A DNA stretch of 64,000 bases from Arthrobacter bambusae (GCF_022606295.1 NZ_JAHHZS010000001.1:1-64000); one strand, 5' to 3'. Shown: positions 41,090 through 49,337, numbered from the stretch's first letter. Translations and numbers: made by a program. The notes: generated by a model from the sequence alone, not told the origin.

Positions 41090-42847
41090 TCATGGAAGGC
41101 TGACACGGAGAACCACGTCGCCGCCATCCTGGCTCAGCGTTACCTCCTTGCACAGGGCCTGAAGCGTCGTCATTCCGAGGTTGGGGCGGATCCGGCCCCT
41201 GAGACGGCCAGGCGAACTGATGCTTATGTGAAGGGCCCCGTTGTCCGTTGACATTGTGACGCGGACATTGTTTCGTTCACCGTGGCGGATGGCGTTGGTG
41301 AAGCCTTCTGAGAGCACTTCGATGACTGCCTCAGCCCTGGCAGCGTCCTCGTCACATAAGGCCCACACACCAGGGTCGATGTCGCAGCACAGCTTCAGAA
41401 CGCGCCCCCAGGTACTCAGCAGGTCCTGGATACTCGCTGCTCCGCGCACCGACTGCCCGGGCGACTCCTCCAGGATCTCACTTTCCGCAGCAGCTATGGC
41501 ACACCGCAGGATGTCCCTCACCCGCGGCGGGGCAAGATCCTTTTCGTGATCGTTCCCTCCGGAAGCAGTCAATGCGAGGGCACTCGAAACCAGGTTTCCC
41601 TGAAGGTTGGTGTGCAGAATCCGGGCGACCCGCCGGCGGGTGTGGAGCAGCTTGTGGTGCGCGCGGTCGGCTAGCTTGAGTTGCTCGTTGAGCGAGCGTG
41701 CCAGCCTGACCTCATGCCGCCGTCGTTGGCTCTCGGCAGCTCGAAGAACCGCCACCGTGAGCGCAGTCAGCGGATAGGCCCAGATGGCGGACCAGTAGAA
41801 GTACGGGGCATAGCCGAATGCGTCCTGCAGCAGGCAGGTCACCGACGCTCCAATTGCGGCCGTGCCCGCGTAGCAGAGGGTCATGGCGGAGATTCGCCGC
41901 AGGGGACTGGTGATCCCCCGCACCGTCCGGGCCGTCGCGGCGTTTCCGGCGAGCAGAATGGCCCCGCCCACAACCCACTGAACCAGCAGGAAGAGAACGT
42001 CGTATTCGGTCAGCAGACGCACTGAGATGAGTGATTCGAAGAGCAGCACAGGCAATGCGAGCGGTGAAGCCTGGATCAAATCCGTGAGTCGCTCGGTGCG
42101 TTCTGCCCGGGAGGGCCGCTGCGGAGGGGCCGTGTCATGGGGCCAAGGTGAGTGGTCGTGGAAGAGCTGGTGGCTCATCGGGCGGACGACGTCATCGGAG
42201 ATCGTCCGCAGCAGGCGTGAGGCCTCGGCTCTGTCGAGGCTTGTCATCATCCCGGCAGGGAGGGCCGCGTCAAGGCGTGAGGAGAGTTCGGTGACATAGT
42301 CGGATCGGATCGAGCGCAGACGGTTCTCATCGAATCCGAGCTGCGTCTCGATCGCTGCCCGCGCGGCGCGGAGCCGGCGTTCAAGCACGGCGTGCCCGCG
42401 GATGCAGTCCGTCAGAATAGCAATCGCCGAAAGGAAAACCAGGGCCATCCCGACGTTGATGAGGATGCGGGCCCAGAGATTTTCGCTGAGGTCCGCAATG
42501 TTCAGAACCTGCGCGGACCAGGCGACGAGGACCGGGCGGCAGGCGCCCAACAACGCGAAGGTGCCGAACGCCGTCGTGATCCTGCCCTTAAGGCTCGGGC
42601 GTGCCGTGATCAAAGGGCGGAGGAGTATCCCCAAAAGACCAAGCATGACGTGCGCAAGAAGCAGGATCGCGATGCCGGCACTTTCCCCCACCATCGTGGC
42701 CGATCCGGTCCCGGACAGCGTGTTCGATCCGGCGAACACGTTCATGACAGTCAGCGACAAGGGCAGGGTCAGAAGCCACGACCAGAGACTCAGGGCATTG
42801 TCACCGCCGATGCCCCGGGCCCAGAGTGCAGGGGAGCGGCCGCTCAT
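41090..42847 (-). CDS. Membrane-bound sensor histidine kinase (NarL-system type, divergent DHp)
   Basis: A 585-aa protein with about four N-terminal TM helices (to ~residue 150), a cytosolic helical part, further TM helices (~255-360), then the kinase. The probable phospho-His is in RRVARILHTNLQGNLVSSAL, where the usual acidic residue after His is Thr. The HATPase N-box is EVLSEGFTNAIRHGERNNVR and the G-region RIRPNLGMTTLQALC. Two separate membrane blocks are uncommon. Its start overlaps the stop of the response-regulator gene (ATGA), so the two form one operon. Confidence 0.82.
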   Translation of the reverse strand: MSGRSPALWARGIGGDNALSLWSWLLTLPLSLTVMNVFAGSNTLSGTGSATMVGESAGIAILLLAHVMLGLLGILLRPLITARPSLKGRITTAFGTFALLGACRPVLVAWSAQVLNIADLSENLWARILINVGMALVFLSAIAILTDCIRGHAVLERRLRAARAAIETQLGFDENRLRSIRSDYVTELSSRLDAALPAGMMTSLDRAEASRLLRTISDDVVRPMSHQLFHDHSPWPHDTAPPQRPSRAERTERLTDLIQASPLALPVLLFESLISVRLLTEYDVLFLLVQWVVGGAILLAGNAATARTVRGITSPLRRISAMTLCYAGTAAIGASVTCLLQDAFGYAPYFYWSAIWAYPLTALTVAVLRAAESQRRRHEVRLARSLNEQLKLADRAHHKLLHTRRRVARILHTNLQGNLVSSALALTASGGNDHEKDLAPPRVRDILRCAIAAAESEILEESPGQSVRGAASIQDLLSTWGRVLKLCCDIDPGVWALCDEDAARAEAVIEVLSEGFTNAIRHGERNNVRVTMSTDNGALHISISSPGRLRGRIRPNLGMTTLQALCKEVTLSQDGGDVVLRVSLP

Positions 42848-43503
42848 TTGTCGCTATCGGCAGGGTCCGGCCACCCGAACGTGCGCGCATACAGCGTCGC
42901 TGCGGCAACACGCGGGTTCACGCCCGGAATTCGGTTCAAGCCGAGCGCCTCGAACGTGCGCGAAACGGCCTTCTCCACGGATCGCATGCTGCTTCCCCGT
43001 TGTTTCGCGATTTCAGCGTTGGACCAGCCCTCCGCAATCATGCGCAGGATATCCAGCTGTACACGCGTCAACGCGCCGATCCGCGCTGCGTCCGCCGACA
43101 AAGTGGGAGTCACGGTGACCGGAAGCTCCACCAAGGTTGAATTCACGGCATTGATGAGGCCGTCCACGGAGTCAAGGGACGACTTGTTGACGAAAGTCGA
43201 TCCCGCCGGCAACTCGGAAAAGGCAGCCTCCGACGGATAGTTGGTGAGGAAAACGATCGCGCACCCCGGCGAGAGCGACCTCACCACATGCGCCAGTTCG
43301 ACGCCGTTGGGCCGGGTTCCCAGATCGATGTCCGTCACAAGAACATCGGGATCGACGGCGGCAAACATGGAGATCGCCTCGGACGCGGACGCGCAGTCAT
43401 GGACGTCGAATTCCGCGCCCCTCAAGGCCTCGGCGACCAGCCCGCGCATGAATGGTTGATCTTCGACAACCAGCACCCGCCGAACCCACCCCACAGCCCC
43501 CAT
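42844..43503 (-). CDS. LuxR/NarL-type response regulator
   Basis: A 219-aa protein. Receiver domain: RRVLVVEDQPFMRGLVAEAL, phospho-acceptor Asp in DVLVTDIDLGTRPNGVELA, conserved Lys in FVNKSS. HTH: RVQLDILRMIAEGWSNAEIA followed by KQRGSSMRSVEKAVSRTFEA. Cognate of the kinase encoded next. The ribosome site before ATG 43503 is weak and a later GTG might be used. Target genes are unknown; the operon lies beside small membrane-protein genes. Confidence 0.88.
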   Translation of the reverse strand: MGAVGWVRRVLVVEDQPFMRGLVAEALRGAEFDVHDCASASEAISMFAAVDPDVLVTDIDLGTRPNGVELAHVVRSLSPGCAIVFLTNYPSEAAFSELPAGSTFVNKSSLDSVDGLINAVNSTLVELPVTVTPTLSADAARIGALTRVQLDILRMIAEGWSNAEIAKQRGSSMRSVEKAVSRTFEALGLNRIPGVNPRVAAATLYARTFGWPDPADSDK

Positions 43504-43642
43504 GGTTGAAGGCTATCCGAGCACGCCCTTCGATTCACCGGCAGCAGCCAGTTGTTACAACTCAGGATGGATTACGACGGCGGCGCGCTCGCGGTCCGCT
43601 TCGCGACGCCGCCTGCCGGAGTGCTTGCCCCAGGCGACGGTC

Positions 43643-43786
43643 TCAGTGGCGGAGGGCGATCGTGACAACGACGCCCGTGGCGACAGCCAGAATCGCCAAT
43701 CCAACGTAGGACAGTCTCCGCTGAAACCTTCTCCGACGCTCACGCCGTTCATCCCTGGCCAGATATCCCGTTCTGTAGTTCCCCAT
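43643..43786 (-). CDS. Tiny basic single-TM protein (47 aa)
   Basis: It reads MGNYRTGYLARDERRERRRR, FQRRLSYVGLAILAVATGVV and VTIALRH. The basic N-terminus, YVGLAILA(V/L)ATxVVVxIALR helix and exact length of 47 match the protein at 61570-61713. Upstream residues of the longer frame are not protein-like, so the ATG at 43786 is chosen. Function unknown. It is monocistronic, between the response-regulator promoter and another small membrane gene. Confidence 0.6.
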   Translation of the reverse strand: MGNYRTGYLARDERRERRRRFQRRLSYVGLAILAVATGVVVTIALRH

Positions 43787-43859
43787 GCCGCGAGGATATC
43801 GCCGCTGAATCTGCGCTCGCCTGCCGGGGTTCGGGTATTGCGACCGGGTTGGCTGCCGC

Positions 43860-44173
43860 CTACCCGTCCTTCCCATCGTTGTTGAGAAGGTCCGGGATAT
43901 GGTTTCGAAGTATGTGTGCTGCGATGCCCAGAGCTACGAGTGATGCGCTCAGTAGGGCAAGCCAGACGCGCACGACTGAACCGATGAAGCCTGTCAGCCA
44001 TAGCCCGACGCCCGCGCCGGCCCCGCCTTGGAGGGGAAAAGAAGCGAACGTAAGTTTGTGGCCAACGTTTCGAAGAGCATTCCGCCCGTGCAGACAATGA
44101 CGCCAACAATGAGCAGCCGGTTTCTTACCTGGGTAAAAAATATGTGGTGTTTGCGATTGAAGTTCCGATTCAT
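43860..44173 (-). pseudogene. Small two-TM membrane protein interrupted by a -1 frameshift
   Basis: From ATG 44173 (GGGGACTAAAA upstream) the frame reads MNRNFNRKHHIFFTQVRNRL, then a TM helix LIVGVIVCTGGMLFETLA, and NLRSLLFP, but soon stops at 44024. The -1 frame continues with LQGGAGAGVGLWLTGFIGSV, VRVWLALLSASLVALGIAAH and ILRNHIPDLLNNDGKDG to 43860. Together they give a sensible ~104-aa protein with two helices. The junction lies at T-TTC-CCC-T, a heptamer on which both tRNAs can re-pair in the -1 frame. It is either a pseudogene, a sequencing error, or programmed slippage. Confidence 0.5.
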
Positions 44174-44195
44174 TTTTAGTCCCCGCCTGACCTAA

Positions 44196-44225
44196 GGAGC
44201 GCCCCACCCTGCGGTGGGACGCTCC
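44196..44225. terminator. Strong hairpin, probable terminator
   Basis: GGAGCGCCCCACC (44196-44208), loop CTGC, GGTGGGACGCTCC (44213-44225), one mismatch. No long T-tract follows on either strand. It stands after the stop of the 76-aa membrane-protein gene and would isolate the secreted-protein operon from the next minus-strand gene. Confidence 0.6.
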
Positions 44226-44261
44226 CCTCCGCGCCATGATTGGGCATCGTCGATCGAGGGA

Positions 44262-44492
44262 CTAGGAAGGCGGCTCCCGGTAGGCGTGCACCATCGGGTC
44301 GGTGCGCTCGAGCTCGGCTGCGAGTGCACGTGCGGCCTTCTTCCTCCTGTGAAGAACTGCTTCATTGACCACGTACAACACCAGAACCACCGATGGTAAG
44401 AGGATTCGAAGCCACAGGTCCCAATTGGTCATAAAAAGGATCGCCAGGGAAACCATAAAGATCGGCGGATGCGCGTAGCTGTACCATTTCAC
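44262..44492 (-). CDS. Small membrane protein (76 aa), partner of secreted protein
   Basis: It reads MKWYSYAHPPIFMVSLAILF and has two TM helices (VSLAILFMTNWDLWLR and LLPSVVLVLYVVNEAVL) followed by a basic/acidic cytosolic tail with RRKKAARALAAELERTD. It begins 12 nt after the stop of the secreted protein gene, so the two are one operon ended by the hairpin at 44196-44225. Size and topology resemble immunity proteins of bacteriocin operons, but this is a shape argument only. Confidence 0.6.
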   Translation of the reverse strand: MKWYSYAHPPIFMVSLAILFMTNWDLWLRILLPSVVLVLYVVNEAVLHRRKKAARALAAELERTDPMVHAYREPPS

Positions 44493-44504
44493 GATTGCCT
44501 TCTC

Positions 44505-45548
44505 TCAGAAGCCGCAGTCTCGCCCAGGCATATCCCGTAGCGGAGAGGACGGGTTGGAAAGATTAATGCCATAGCACTTTGTGGCAACAAGGTTGGCACC
44601 CCTAAACGTGCCATTGATGATAGCGATCACAGACGCAACACCACCCACGCCGATCACGGTACAAATCTGGCTCACGACTTTTGCGATCCACCCGGTCAGC
44701 TTGCTGAATGTGCAGCCTGCCCACGTTCCGCCGACGAAAACCGTGGCCGTGAGGCCCGCTAGTACCTGCAACTCGGCGCCGCTGATCGCGAGGACTGGCC
44801 ACGGTACCCACTGAATGCTCGGATCGGCCGTTATGGGAAATGCGTTCGAGGAATTGAAGTCAATGCGCTGAACTAAGGTACCGTCCTCAATCCTGAATGT
44901 CGTTGGCACCGGTTTGCCGTCGGCGTCGAATGCCCACGGGGAGACGAATGTGCCTGTAACTCTTCCCGCGGCGTCTCGAATGAGTACCGAACCGTCAGCT
45001 TCCACCTTCGCGGTGGATCCGGCCGAGAGAGCTAATGGGAATCGGTAATAGCGAGGTGCCTTGTCCGATTCGACTGTGATCAATGTTTGCGAGCCGTGTG
45101 GAATGCTGTAGGTGGTCGTTGTCGCGCCGGTCAGGGCGGTGGTCAAAAGTGGTGCGCCTTCGCCAATGAAGTGCCCGATCGGGACGCCCTTAAGCTGGGC
45201 AGGTTTCGTCTCTGACTTTTTGCCGGGAACGGTAATCCGTACCGAACCCGAGGGGGATTGCGTTTGGACAGTAGCACTTCCGGGGGCGTTCCCGTCCATC
45301 ACATACACGCCGTCGTGCTTCTTGGCGTTTTCATGCAGTGGACTGGCGCTTCGCCCGGGCGACAGCCCCTGATCCCACGCGACAGACTGGACTCCAAGGC
45401 TGGTATCGGCCCGTATCGGCTGATCTACCCGTTCCTGTAGTGTCGTGCTTCTTTGAGCAGTACCTGCCTGTGCCGGTGCGGCAATAAGGATGGTCGCAAT
45501 CAAAGACAGGCATGCGGTAGCTGAGGCAATAATATGTAGACGCTGCAA
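44505..45548 (-). CDS. Secreted protein of unknown function with hydrophobic Gly-rich C-terminus
   Basis: A 347-aa protein with a Sec signal peptide (cleavage after APAQA, about residue 28). The middle is beta-rich (VYVMDGNAPGSATVQTQSPS, VLIRDAAGRVTGTFVSPWAF) and passes into SNAFPITADPSIQWVPWPVL, a 'variable tail' junction seen in many actinobacterial secreted proteins. The last ~90 residues are strongly hydrophobic and Gly-rich (LAGLTATVFVGGTWAGCTFS, AKVVSQICTVIGVGGVASVI) with four Cys, ending MPGRDCGF. Toxin/bacteriocin-like delivery with the adjacent small membrane protein as immunity is a hypothesis. Confidence 0.7.
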   Translation of the reverse strand: MQRLHIIASATACLSLIATILIAAPAQAGTAQRSTTLQERVDQPIRADTSLGVQSVAWDQGLSPGRSASPLHENAKKHDGVYVMDGNAPGSATVQTQSPSGSVRITVPGKKSETKPAQLKGVPIGHFIGEGAPLLTTALTGATTTTYSIPHGSQTLITVESDKAPRYYRFPLALSAGSTAKVEADGSVLIRDAAGRVTGTFVSPWAFDADGKPVPTTFRIEDGTLVQRIDFNSSNAFPITADPSIQWVPWPVLAISGAELQVLAGLTATVFVGGTWAGCTFSKLTGWIAKVVSQICTVIGVGGVASVIAIINGTFRGANLVATKCYGINLSNPSSPLRDMPGRDCGF

Positions 45549-46022
45549 GGTAAACTCCTATTCATATAGGTGCCCCCCTGAGACTCACAGCTTGCAAGTA
45601 ATCATACGGCGTTTTTGTCTTTGTTGAAAGAGAATTTCGTGCGAAATCCTACTACCTGAGTAATTAATTTGGCATTTGAAAAGGAGGATTAGCGTCGTCG
45701 ACTGCGGGTGCGTTTTCTCGCCCTACGCCTGGCTGGTCATTCGCTGTTCCCAGGAAGGACACGGCAAGGACGCCTTCCGACGATCAGCGCGGGGGACTAG
45801 GATGCCGGAATGAGAGTTACGTTGCTCCGCGGGGAGGGCGATGGCGGCCCCGATTGCCCACATCAATTCGTTGGTCGCTGCGATGATTGCCTCGACGCCG
45901 AACGAAATTCACGTGGTGAATCGGGTGGCCACGAGCCGGTGTGCCCCAGCGAATAGTCGGCGGTGCTGCCTCCGGAAGGCGCCCGTCGTCGGTGCTTGCC
46001 GCGAAATGAATAGGTGGAATCC
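45549..46022. other. Intergenic region with A+T-rich promoter zone
   Basis: About 470 nt. The part 45560-45670 is A+T-rich and probably carries the promoter of the secreted-protein gene; its leader has CTCAGGGGGGCAC. A plus-strand 48-codon ORF (45810-45956) is listed separately. Nothing else is seen. Confidence 0.4.
45810..45956 (+). CDS. Possible small Cys/His protein (48 aa)
   Basis: ATG 45810 opens MRVTLLRGEGDGGPDCPHQF, then VGRCDDCLDAERNSRG and ends VCPSE. CxH...CxxC spacing resembles a mini zinc-binding knuckle. AGGATGCCGGA lies directly upstream. No homologue is known to me, and a chance ORF in GC-rich DNA is quite possible. Confidence 0.25.
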   Translation: MRVTLLRGEGDGGPDCPHQFVGRCDDCLDAERNSRGESGGHEPVCPSE

Positions 46023-46598
46023 ATGCGGATTACCGTGATTGGGCGGGGTCACGTCGGCGGCGCCCTCGCTCGACGCTGGACAGCCGCAGGCCACGACGCG
46101 GCTGCGCTCAGCCGTGACGGCGGTGATGCCACCGGCGCCGACGTCGTGGTGGTCGCCATCCCGGGAGACTCGATCGCCGTCGGGCTCGCCAACATTGCCG
46201 GCCTCGACGGCAACGTGACCATCGATGCCAGCAATGCCTTCGGCGATCGGCTGCCGGGCTACGACTCGATCGCCCATCAGGTCAAAGCGATGATCGGCGG
46301 CCCAACCGCAAAGGCCTTCAACACCAATTTCGCGTCGATCTATGAGGCGGTCGACGCCGAGCCAATGCCACCAGGAACCCTCTACGCGTCCGACGCCGAT
46401 GCTCGCCAGGTGGCCGAGCAGCTCATCAGGGACGCAGGATTCGAGCCGATCCACCTCGGCGACTTGACGAAGGCTCCACTGCTGGAAAGCCTCATCGCCC
46501 TGACCTCAACGCTGGACAGGGGAGAACTCGGTCCATTCTTCTACCGCTTCAACCGCCCCGGCGAGCTGGCGGCACGATTGGGCCTCAACCCGCGCTGA
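46023..46598 (+). CDS. NAD(P)-binding oxidoreductase, F420-dependent NADP reductase-like
   Basis: A 191-aa Rossmann protein. It starts MRITVIGRGHVGGALARRWT with the dinucleotide motif GRGHVG, followed by ADVVVVAIPGDSIAVGL, VTIDASNAFGDRLPG and VKAFNTNFA-like KAFNTNFASIYEAV. Related proteins are NADP oxidoreductases (F420-dependent family), with an N-terminal NADP fold and short C-terminal helical part. The ATG at 46023 follows AGGTGGAATCC. No F420 genes are nearby, so the cofactor partner is open. Confidence 0.82.
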   Translation: MRITVIGRGHVGGALARRWTAAGHDAAALSRDGGDATGADVVVVAIPGDSIAVGLANIAGLDGNVTIDASNAFGDRLPGYDSIAHQVKAMIGGPTAKAFNTNFASIYEAVDAEPMPPGTLYASDADARQVAEQLIRDAGFEPIHLGDLTKAPLLESLIALTSTLDRGELGPFFYRFNRPGELAARLGLNPR

Positions 46599-46616
46599 GT
46601 TCCAGCCCGCCAACCC

Positions 46617-46803
46617 CTACTGCAGCTTGAACAAATTGTGCGTGGCCGGCCCCTCCAGCGGTTTGCCCGCGGCCGTGAAGCGCGAGTCGTGCAGATAGCC
46701 GTGGGTTTCACATGGAAGAGCCAGGTCACGACCGTGCCCTCGGCAGGGCTGGTTTGCTCCGTGATGGACGGCTTCTCCTTCAGGACTGCCTTGTCACCGT
46801 AGT
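46617..46803 (-). pseudogene. Remnant of a Rieske/FAD oxidoreductase C-terminus
   Basis: The minus strand ends with RFTAAGKPLEGPATHNLFKL followed by Gln and stop, nearly identical to the C-terminus of the intact oxidoreductase at 54931-56436 (RFSAAGKLLEGPATHNLFKL). Before it, LFHVKPTAICT matches LFHGKPAAICT, but the ~35 residues with the Rieske Cys/His ligands are deleted and the frame is broken. Matching continues to about 46803. It is a decayed paralogue, 8 kb from the intact copy. Confidence 0.8.
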
Positions 46804-46897
46804 TTTTGCCGGGTTGCAGGTTCCTCGTATCGCACCAGCCTTTCGACTTGACTGCGCGGCGCCACGGAACCAGCGCGACCTAGGTGCTCCGTGGAGC

Positions 46898-46946
46898 TTG
46901 ACATCTTGCTGGTTGGACATGAATATGGTGCTAAATGGTTTTAGCC
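46898..46946 (+). promoter_or_regulatory. Promoter and LacI-type operator of glycosidase unit
   Basis: TTGACA (46898-46903), 17 nt, GAATAT (46921-46926), then the imperfect palindrome GCTAAATGGTTTTAGCC (46930-46946). The same 17 bases in reverse complement occur at 49276-49292 at the equivalent position behind another TTGACA box. The operator would block transcription start. The regulator is most likely the LacI-family protein at 53793. Confidence 0.75.
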
Positions 46947-47001
46947 AAGGAATTAAACCGCCTCTTCGGGCAACTCTTCGGATAAAGACAAGGACTCCTT
47001 C

Positions 47002-47067
47002 ATGCTTTCGATTGCTCCCCGGCGCCGAGATTTCGATGCGACGCGCCAGCAGGTGTTCGCTCGATGA
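47002..47067 (+). CDS. Possible leader ORF (21 aa) coupled to glycosidase gene
   Basis: ATG 47002 has AAGGA at good spacing and reads MLSIAPRRRDFDATRQQVFA, Arg, stop. Its TGA overlaps the glycosidase ATG (ATGA). It may be a translational coupler for the glycosidase, whose own ribosome site (AGCAGG) is modest. No function can be told. Confidence 0.35.
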   Translation: MLSIAPRRRDFDATRQQVFAR

Positions 47068-48038
47068 CATTCGCAAAGAACGACCACTGGGTGTGGGATT
47101 TCTGGATCGCCGACGATGGCGAGGCTTACCATCTCTACTACCTGCAGGCCCCGAAATCGCTCGGCCACCCCGAGCTTCGACACCGCAACGCATCCATCGG
47201 CCATGCCACCTCCGCGGATCTGCATACTTGGCGGGACCACGGCACGGTTCTCGTCCACGGAGGACCGTCGGAACCGGATGCCTCGGCAACCTGGACGGGA
47301 AGTGTCGTACGTGGCGATGATGGGCTCTGGCGGATGTTCTACACCGGTTCGAGATTCCTACGTCCGGACGCCATCACTAATATCGAGACCATTTGCGTAG
47401 CGGTTTCTCGCGACCTGCACACCTGGCACAAGTCCGCTGACTTCGCCCTGAATGCTGATCCGCGAGGCTATGAAACCTTGGACGACAGCGTCTGGCACGA
47501 AGAAGCTTGGCGCGACCCCTGGGTATTTCAGAGCGCGTCGGGATCCTGGCATATGGTCATCACTGCCCGCGGCCGGAGTGGACCCGACGAGCGAAACCGG
47601 GGCGTTATCGGATACGCGCGTTCCGACGACCTTGAAAACTGGAGTGTGGGCACCGCGCTGACAGGAAGTGCCGGGTTCGCTCACCTCGAAGTTCCCCAGA
47701 TTGTCGGGCTGTCCGGGAGCGACTGGCTGCTTTTTTCATGCGACGGGAGTCATCTCGCCGGGCCCCGGGCCGGGCTACCAGGCGGGATATGGCTCGCCCC
47801 TGCAGCCTCACCGCTCGGTCCCTTCGACCTCGACCAGGCCAGCCTTCTGGCAGACGAGCACCTCTACAGTGGTCGGATCGTGCATAACCGTTCAGGGCGT
47901 CCGGTTCTTCTTGCCTTCGAGAACCTTTCCGGTACGGGTGACTTCGTCGGGCGCATTTCCGATCCGCGCGATGTGGAATGGAATGGTCACGGTTTTGTGC
48001 TCGCCCCAGAGCTTCAAGAGCGGCAGGCCGTCAAGTGA
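47064..48038 (+). CDS. Five-bladed beta-propeller glycoside hydrolase (GH32/43/68-like)
   Basis: A 324-aa cytosolic enzyme without signal peptide. The nucleophile region is HWVWDFWIADDGEAYHLYYL, the transition-state Asp is in EEAWRDPWVF (RDP motif), and the acid/base Glu is probably in FAHLEVPQIVG. This trio is the mark of clans GH-J and GH-F (fructan, arabinan and related exo-glycosidases). RDP and the W-x-D start favour a fructosidase-like enzyme, but substrate is uncertain. First structural gene of the LacI regulon; its stop overlaps the GTG of the next gene. Confidence 0.8.
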   Translation: MTFAKNDHWVWDFWIADDGEAYHLYYLQAPKSLGHPELRHRNASIGHATSADLHTWRDHGTVLVHGGPSEPDASATWTGSVVRGDDGLWRMFYTGSRFLRPDAITNIETICVAVSRDLHTWHKSADFALNADPRGYETLDDSVWHEEAWRDPWVFQSASGSWHMVITARGRSGPDERNRGVIGYARSDDLENWSVGTALTGSAGFAHLEVPQIVGLSGSDWLLFSCDGSHLAGPRAGLPGGIWLAPAASPLGPFDLDQASLLADEHLYSGRIVHNRSGRPVLLAFENLSGTGDFVGRISDPRDVEWNGHGFVLAPELQERQAVK

Positions 48039-49192
48039 CGCATACGCAGACACAAGGAACCGTCGCACCTGGGTACGAGCCGGTGGCTGAAGCTTTCATC
48101 CGAGCATTCGACGGCCGTCCTACCATGGGTGCGGCCCTGGCTATCCTCGTCGGTGGAGAAACGGTGGTGGACCTCTGGGGTGGAGTTGCCGATGAAAGAA
48201 CGGGATCTCTGTGGGAGCAAGACACCGCTACCGTGGTGTTTTCCTGCACCAAAGGACTCGTCTCGATTCTTGCCGCGCGGCTGGTCCAGGAAGGCCGGCT
48301 GCGCTACGACGCCCCCGTTCACCTCTACTGGCCCGAGTTCGCCACGGCGGGCAAGGGGAATGTCACGGTCGGAGAGCTCCTCGCCCACAGGGCCGGCCTG
48401 TCGGCTCCCCGTATTCCATTCACTACCGAGCAGATCCTCGACTGGGACTATGTGACCTCCCGGCTGGCCCTGCAGGACCCGCTCTGGGAACCGGGCACCG
48501 GCTATGCCTACCACGCGATCACGCACGGGTGGCTCGCCGGAGAGGTCATCCGCCGTGTCACATCCGAGTCAATCGGCGACCACTTCGGACGCGCAACCGC
48601 TCAGTGGACCGGGGACGCCTGGATCGGGCTACCCACCTCGGAAGCGCATCGAGTCGCGCACGTCCAAGTGAGTGAGAGCCAAGCGCAGGCCGGGCGCGCG
48701 CTTGCGGAGATGCCGGATGGATGGAATCTGCAGGCGATGACTCTCGGGGGTGCGCTGCCACCTGAGCTCGTCGGGGACGCCAGCGGTTTCAACGACTCGC
48801 GAGTGCGGGCAGCCCAGATTCCCGGAGCCGGAGGTGTGGCCACCGCACGTGCCCTCGCGTCTATTTGGTCTGCAACCGTCATTGAAACTGAAGGTGCCCG
48901 CATCCTTGACGATGCGACGCTTGAGCGTGCTCTCATGCCCATGAGCGAAGGCGCGCCGGTCTACCATGCGACCGGTCCGTGGCCGCGCTGGGGCGCGGGA
49001 TTCCAGCTCGACTCCGCGGTCCGCAGCTACCTCAGCCCTCGAGGCTTCGGCCACGATGGCGCGGGCGGACAGGTAGCGTTCGCGGACCCTGATTCGGGCA
49101 CCGGGTTTGCCTTCCTCACCAACTGGATGGAAGCCGGCGACGATCGCGCGACGCAGATTATTGACGCGCTCCGCACCGTCCAGCGGGACTGA
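48035..49192 (+). CDS. Serine hydrolase, beta-lactamase/esterase family VIII-like (paralogue 1)
   Basis: A 385-aa protein starting at GTG 48035 in overlap with the glycosidase stop (GTGA). The catalytic SxxK motif is VVFSCTKGLVSILAA; the Tyr motif is in YAYHAITHGWLAGEVIRR; the third motif is FGHDGAGGQVAFADPDSG. Family members are esterases, not antibiotic-resistance beta-lactamases. It is clearly paralogous to the protein at 52630. In this context it may remove acyl groups from imported sugars. No signal peptide, so cytosolic. Confidence 0.85.
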   Translation: MTHTQTQGTVAPGYEPVAEAFIRAFDGRPTMGAALAILVGGETVVDLWGGVADERTGSLWEQDTATVVFSCTKGLVSILAARLVQEGRLRYDAPVHLYWPEFATAGKGNVTVGELLAHRAGLSAPRIPFTTEQILDWDYVTSRLALQDPLWEPGTGYAYHAITHGWLAGEVIRRVTSESIGDHFGRATAQWTGDAWIGLPTSEAHRVAHVQVSESQAQAGRALAEMPDGWNLQAMTLGGALPPELVGDASGFNDSRVRAAQIPGAGGVATARALASIWSATVIETEGARILDDATLERALMPMSEGAPVYHATGPWPRWGAGFQLDSAVRSYLSPRGFGHDGAGGQVAFADPDSGTGFAFLTNWMEAGDDRATQIIDALRTVQRD

Positions 49193-49246
49193 GTTGGCCC
49201 CGCGAGATTCTTGCCAAGTCACACCCTGAAACAAAAAAGACCACTC

Positions 49247-49292
49247 TTGACAACCTGGGAGAGGTCCGAAACCATGGCTAAAACCATTTAGC
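49247..49292 (+). promoter_or_regulatory. Promoter and LacI-type operator of ABC importer unit
   Basis: TTGACA (49247-49252), 17 nt, AACCAT (49270-49275), then GGCTAAAACCATTTAGC (49276-49292), the exact reverse complement of the operator at 46930-46946. A strong ribosome site (GAAGGAG) and the substrate-binding protein gene follow. Confidence 0.75.
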
Positions 49293-49337
49293 AAATTTTT
49301 CAACCTTAGATCTCACACGACGAAGGAGTCACCAGCT

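Noticed and set aside
43555-44109. A 184-codon minus-strand ORF over the small membrane genes
   Set aside because: Arg/Ser-rich frame without hydrophobic segments; the TM-encoding frames in the same place are better candidates.
45670-45720. Strong Shine-Dalgarno AAAGGAGG at 45677
   Set aside because: No start codon at proper spacing opens a frame of useful length.
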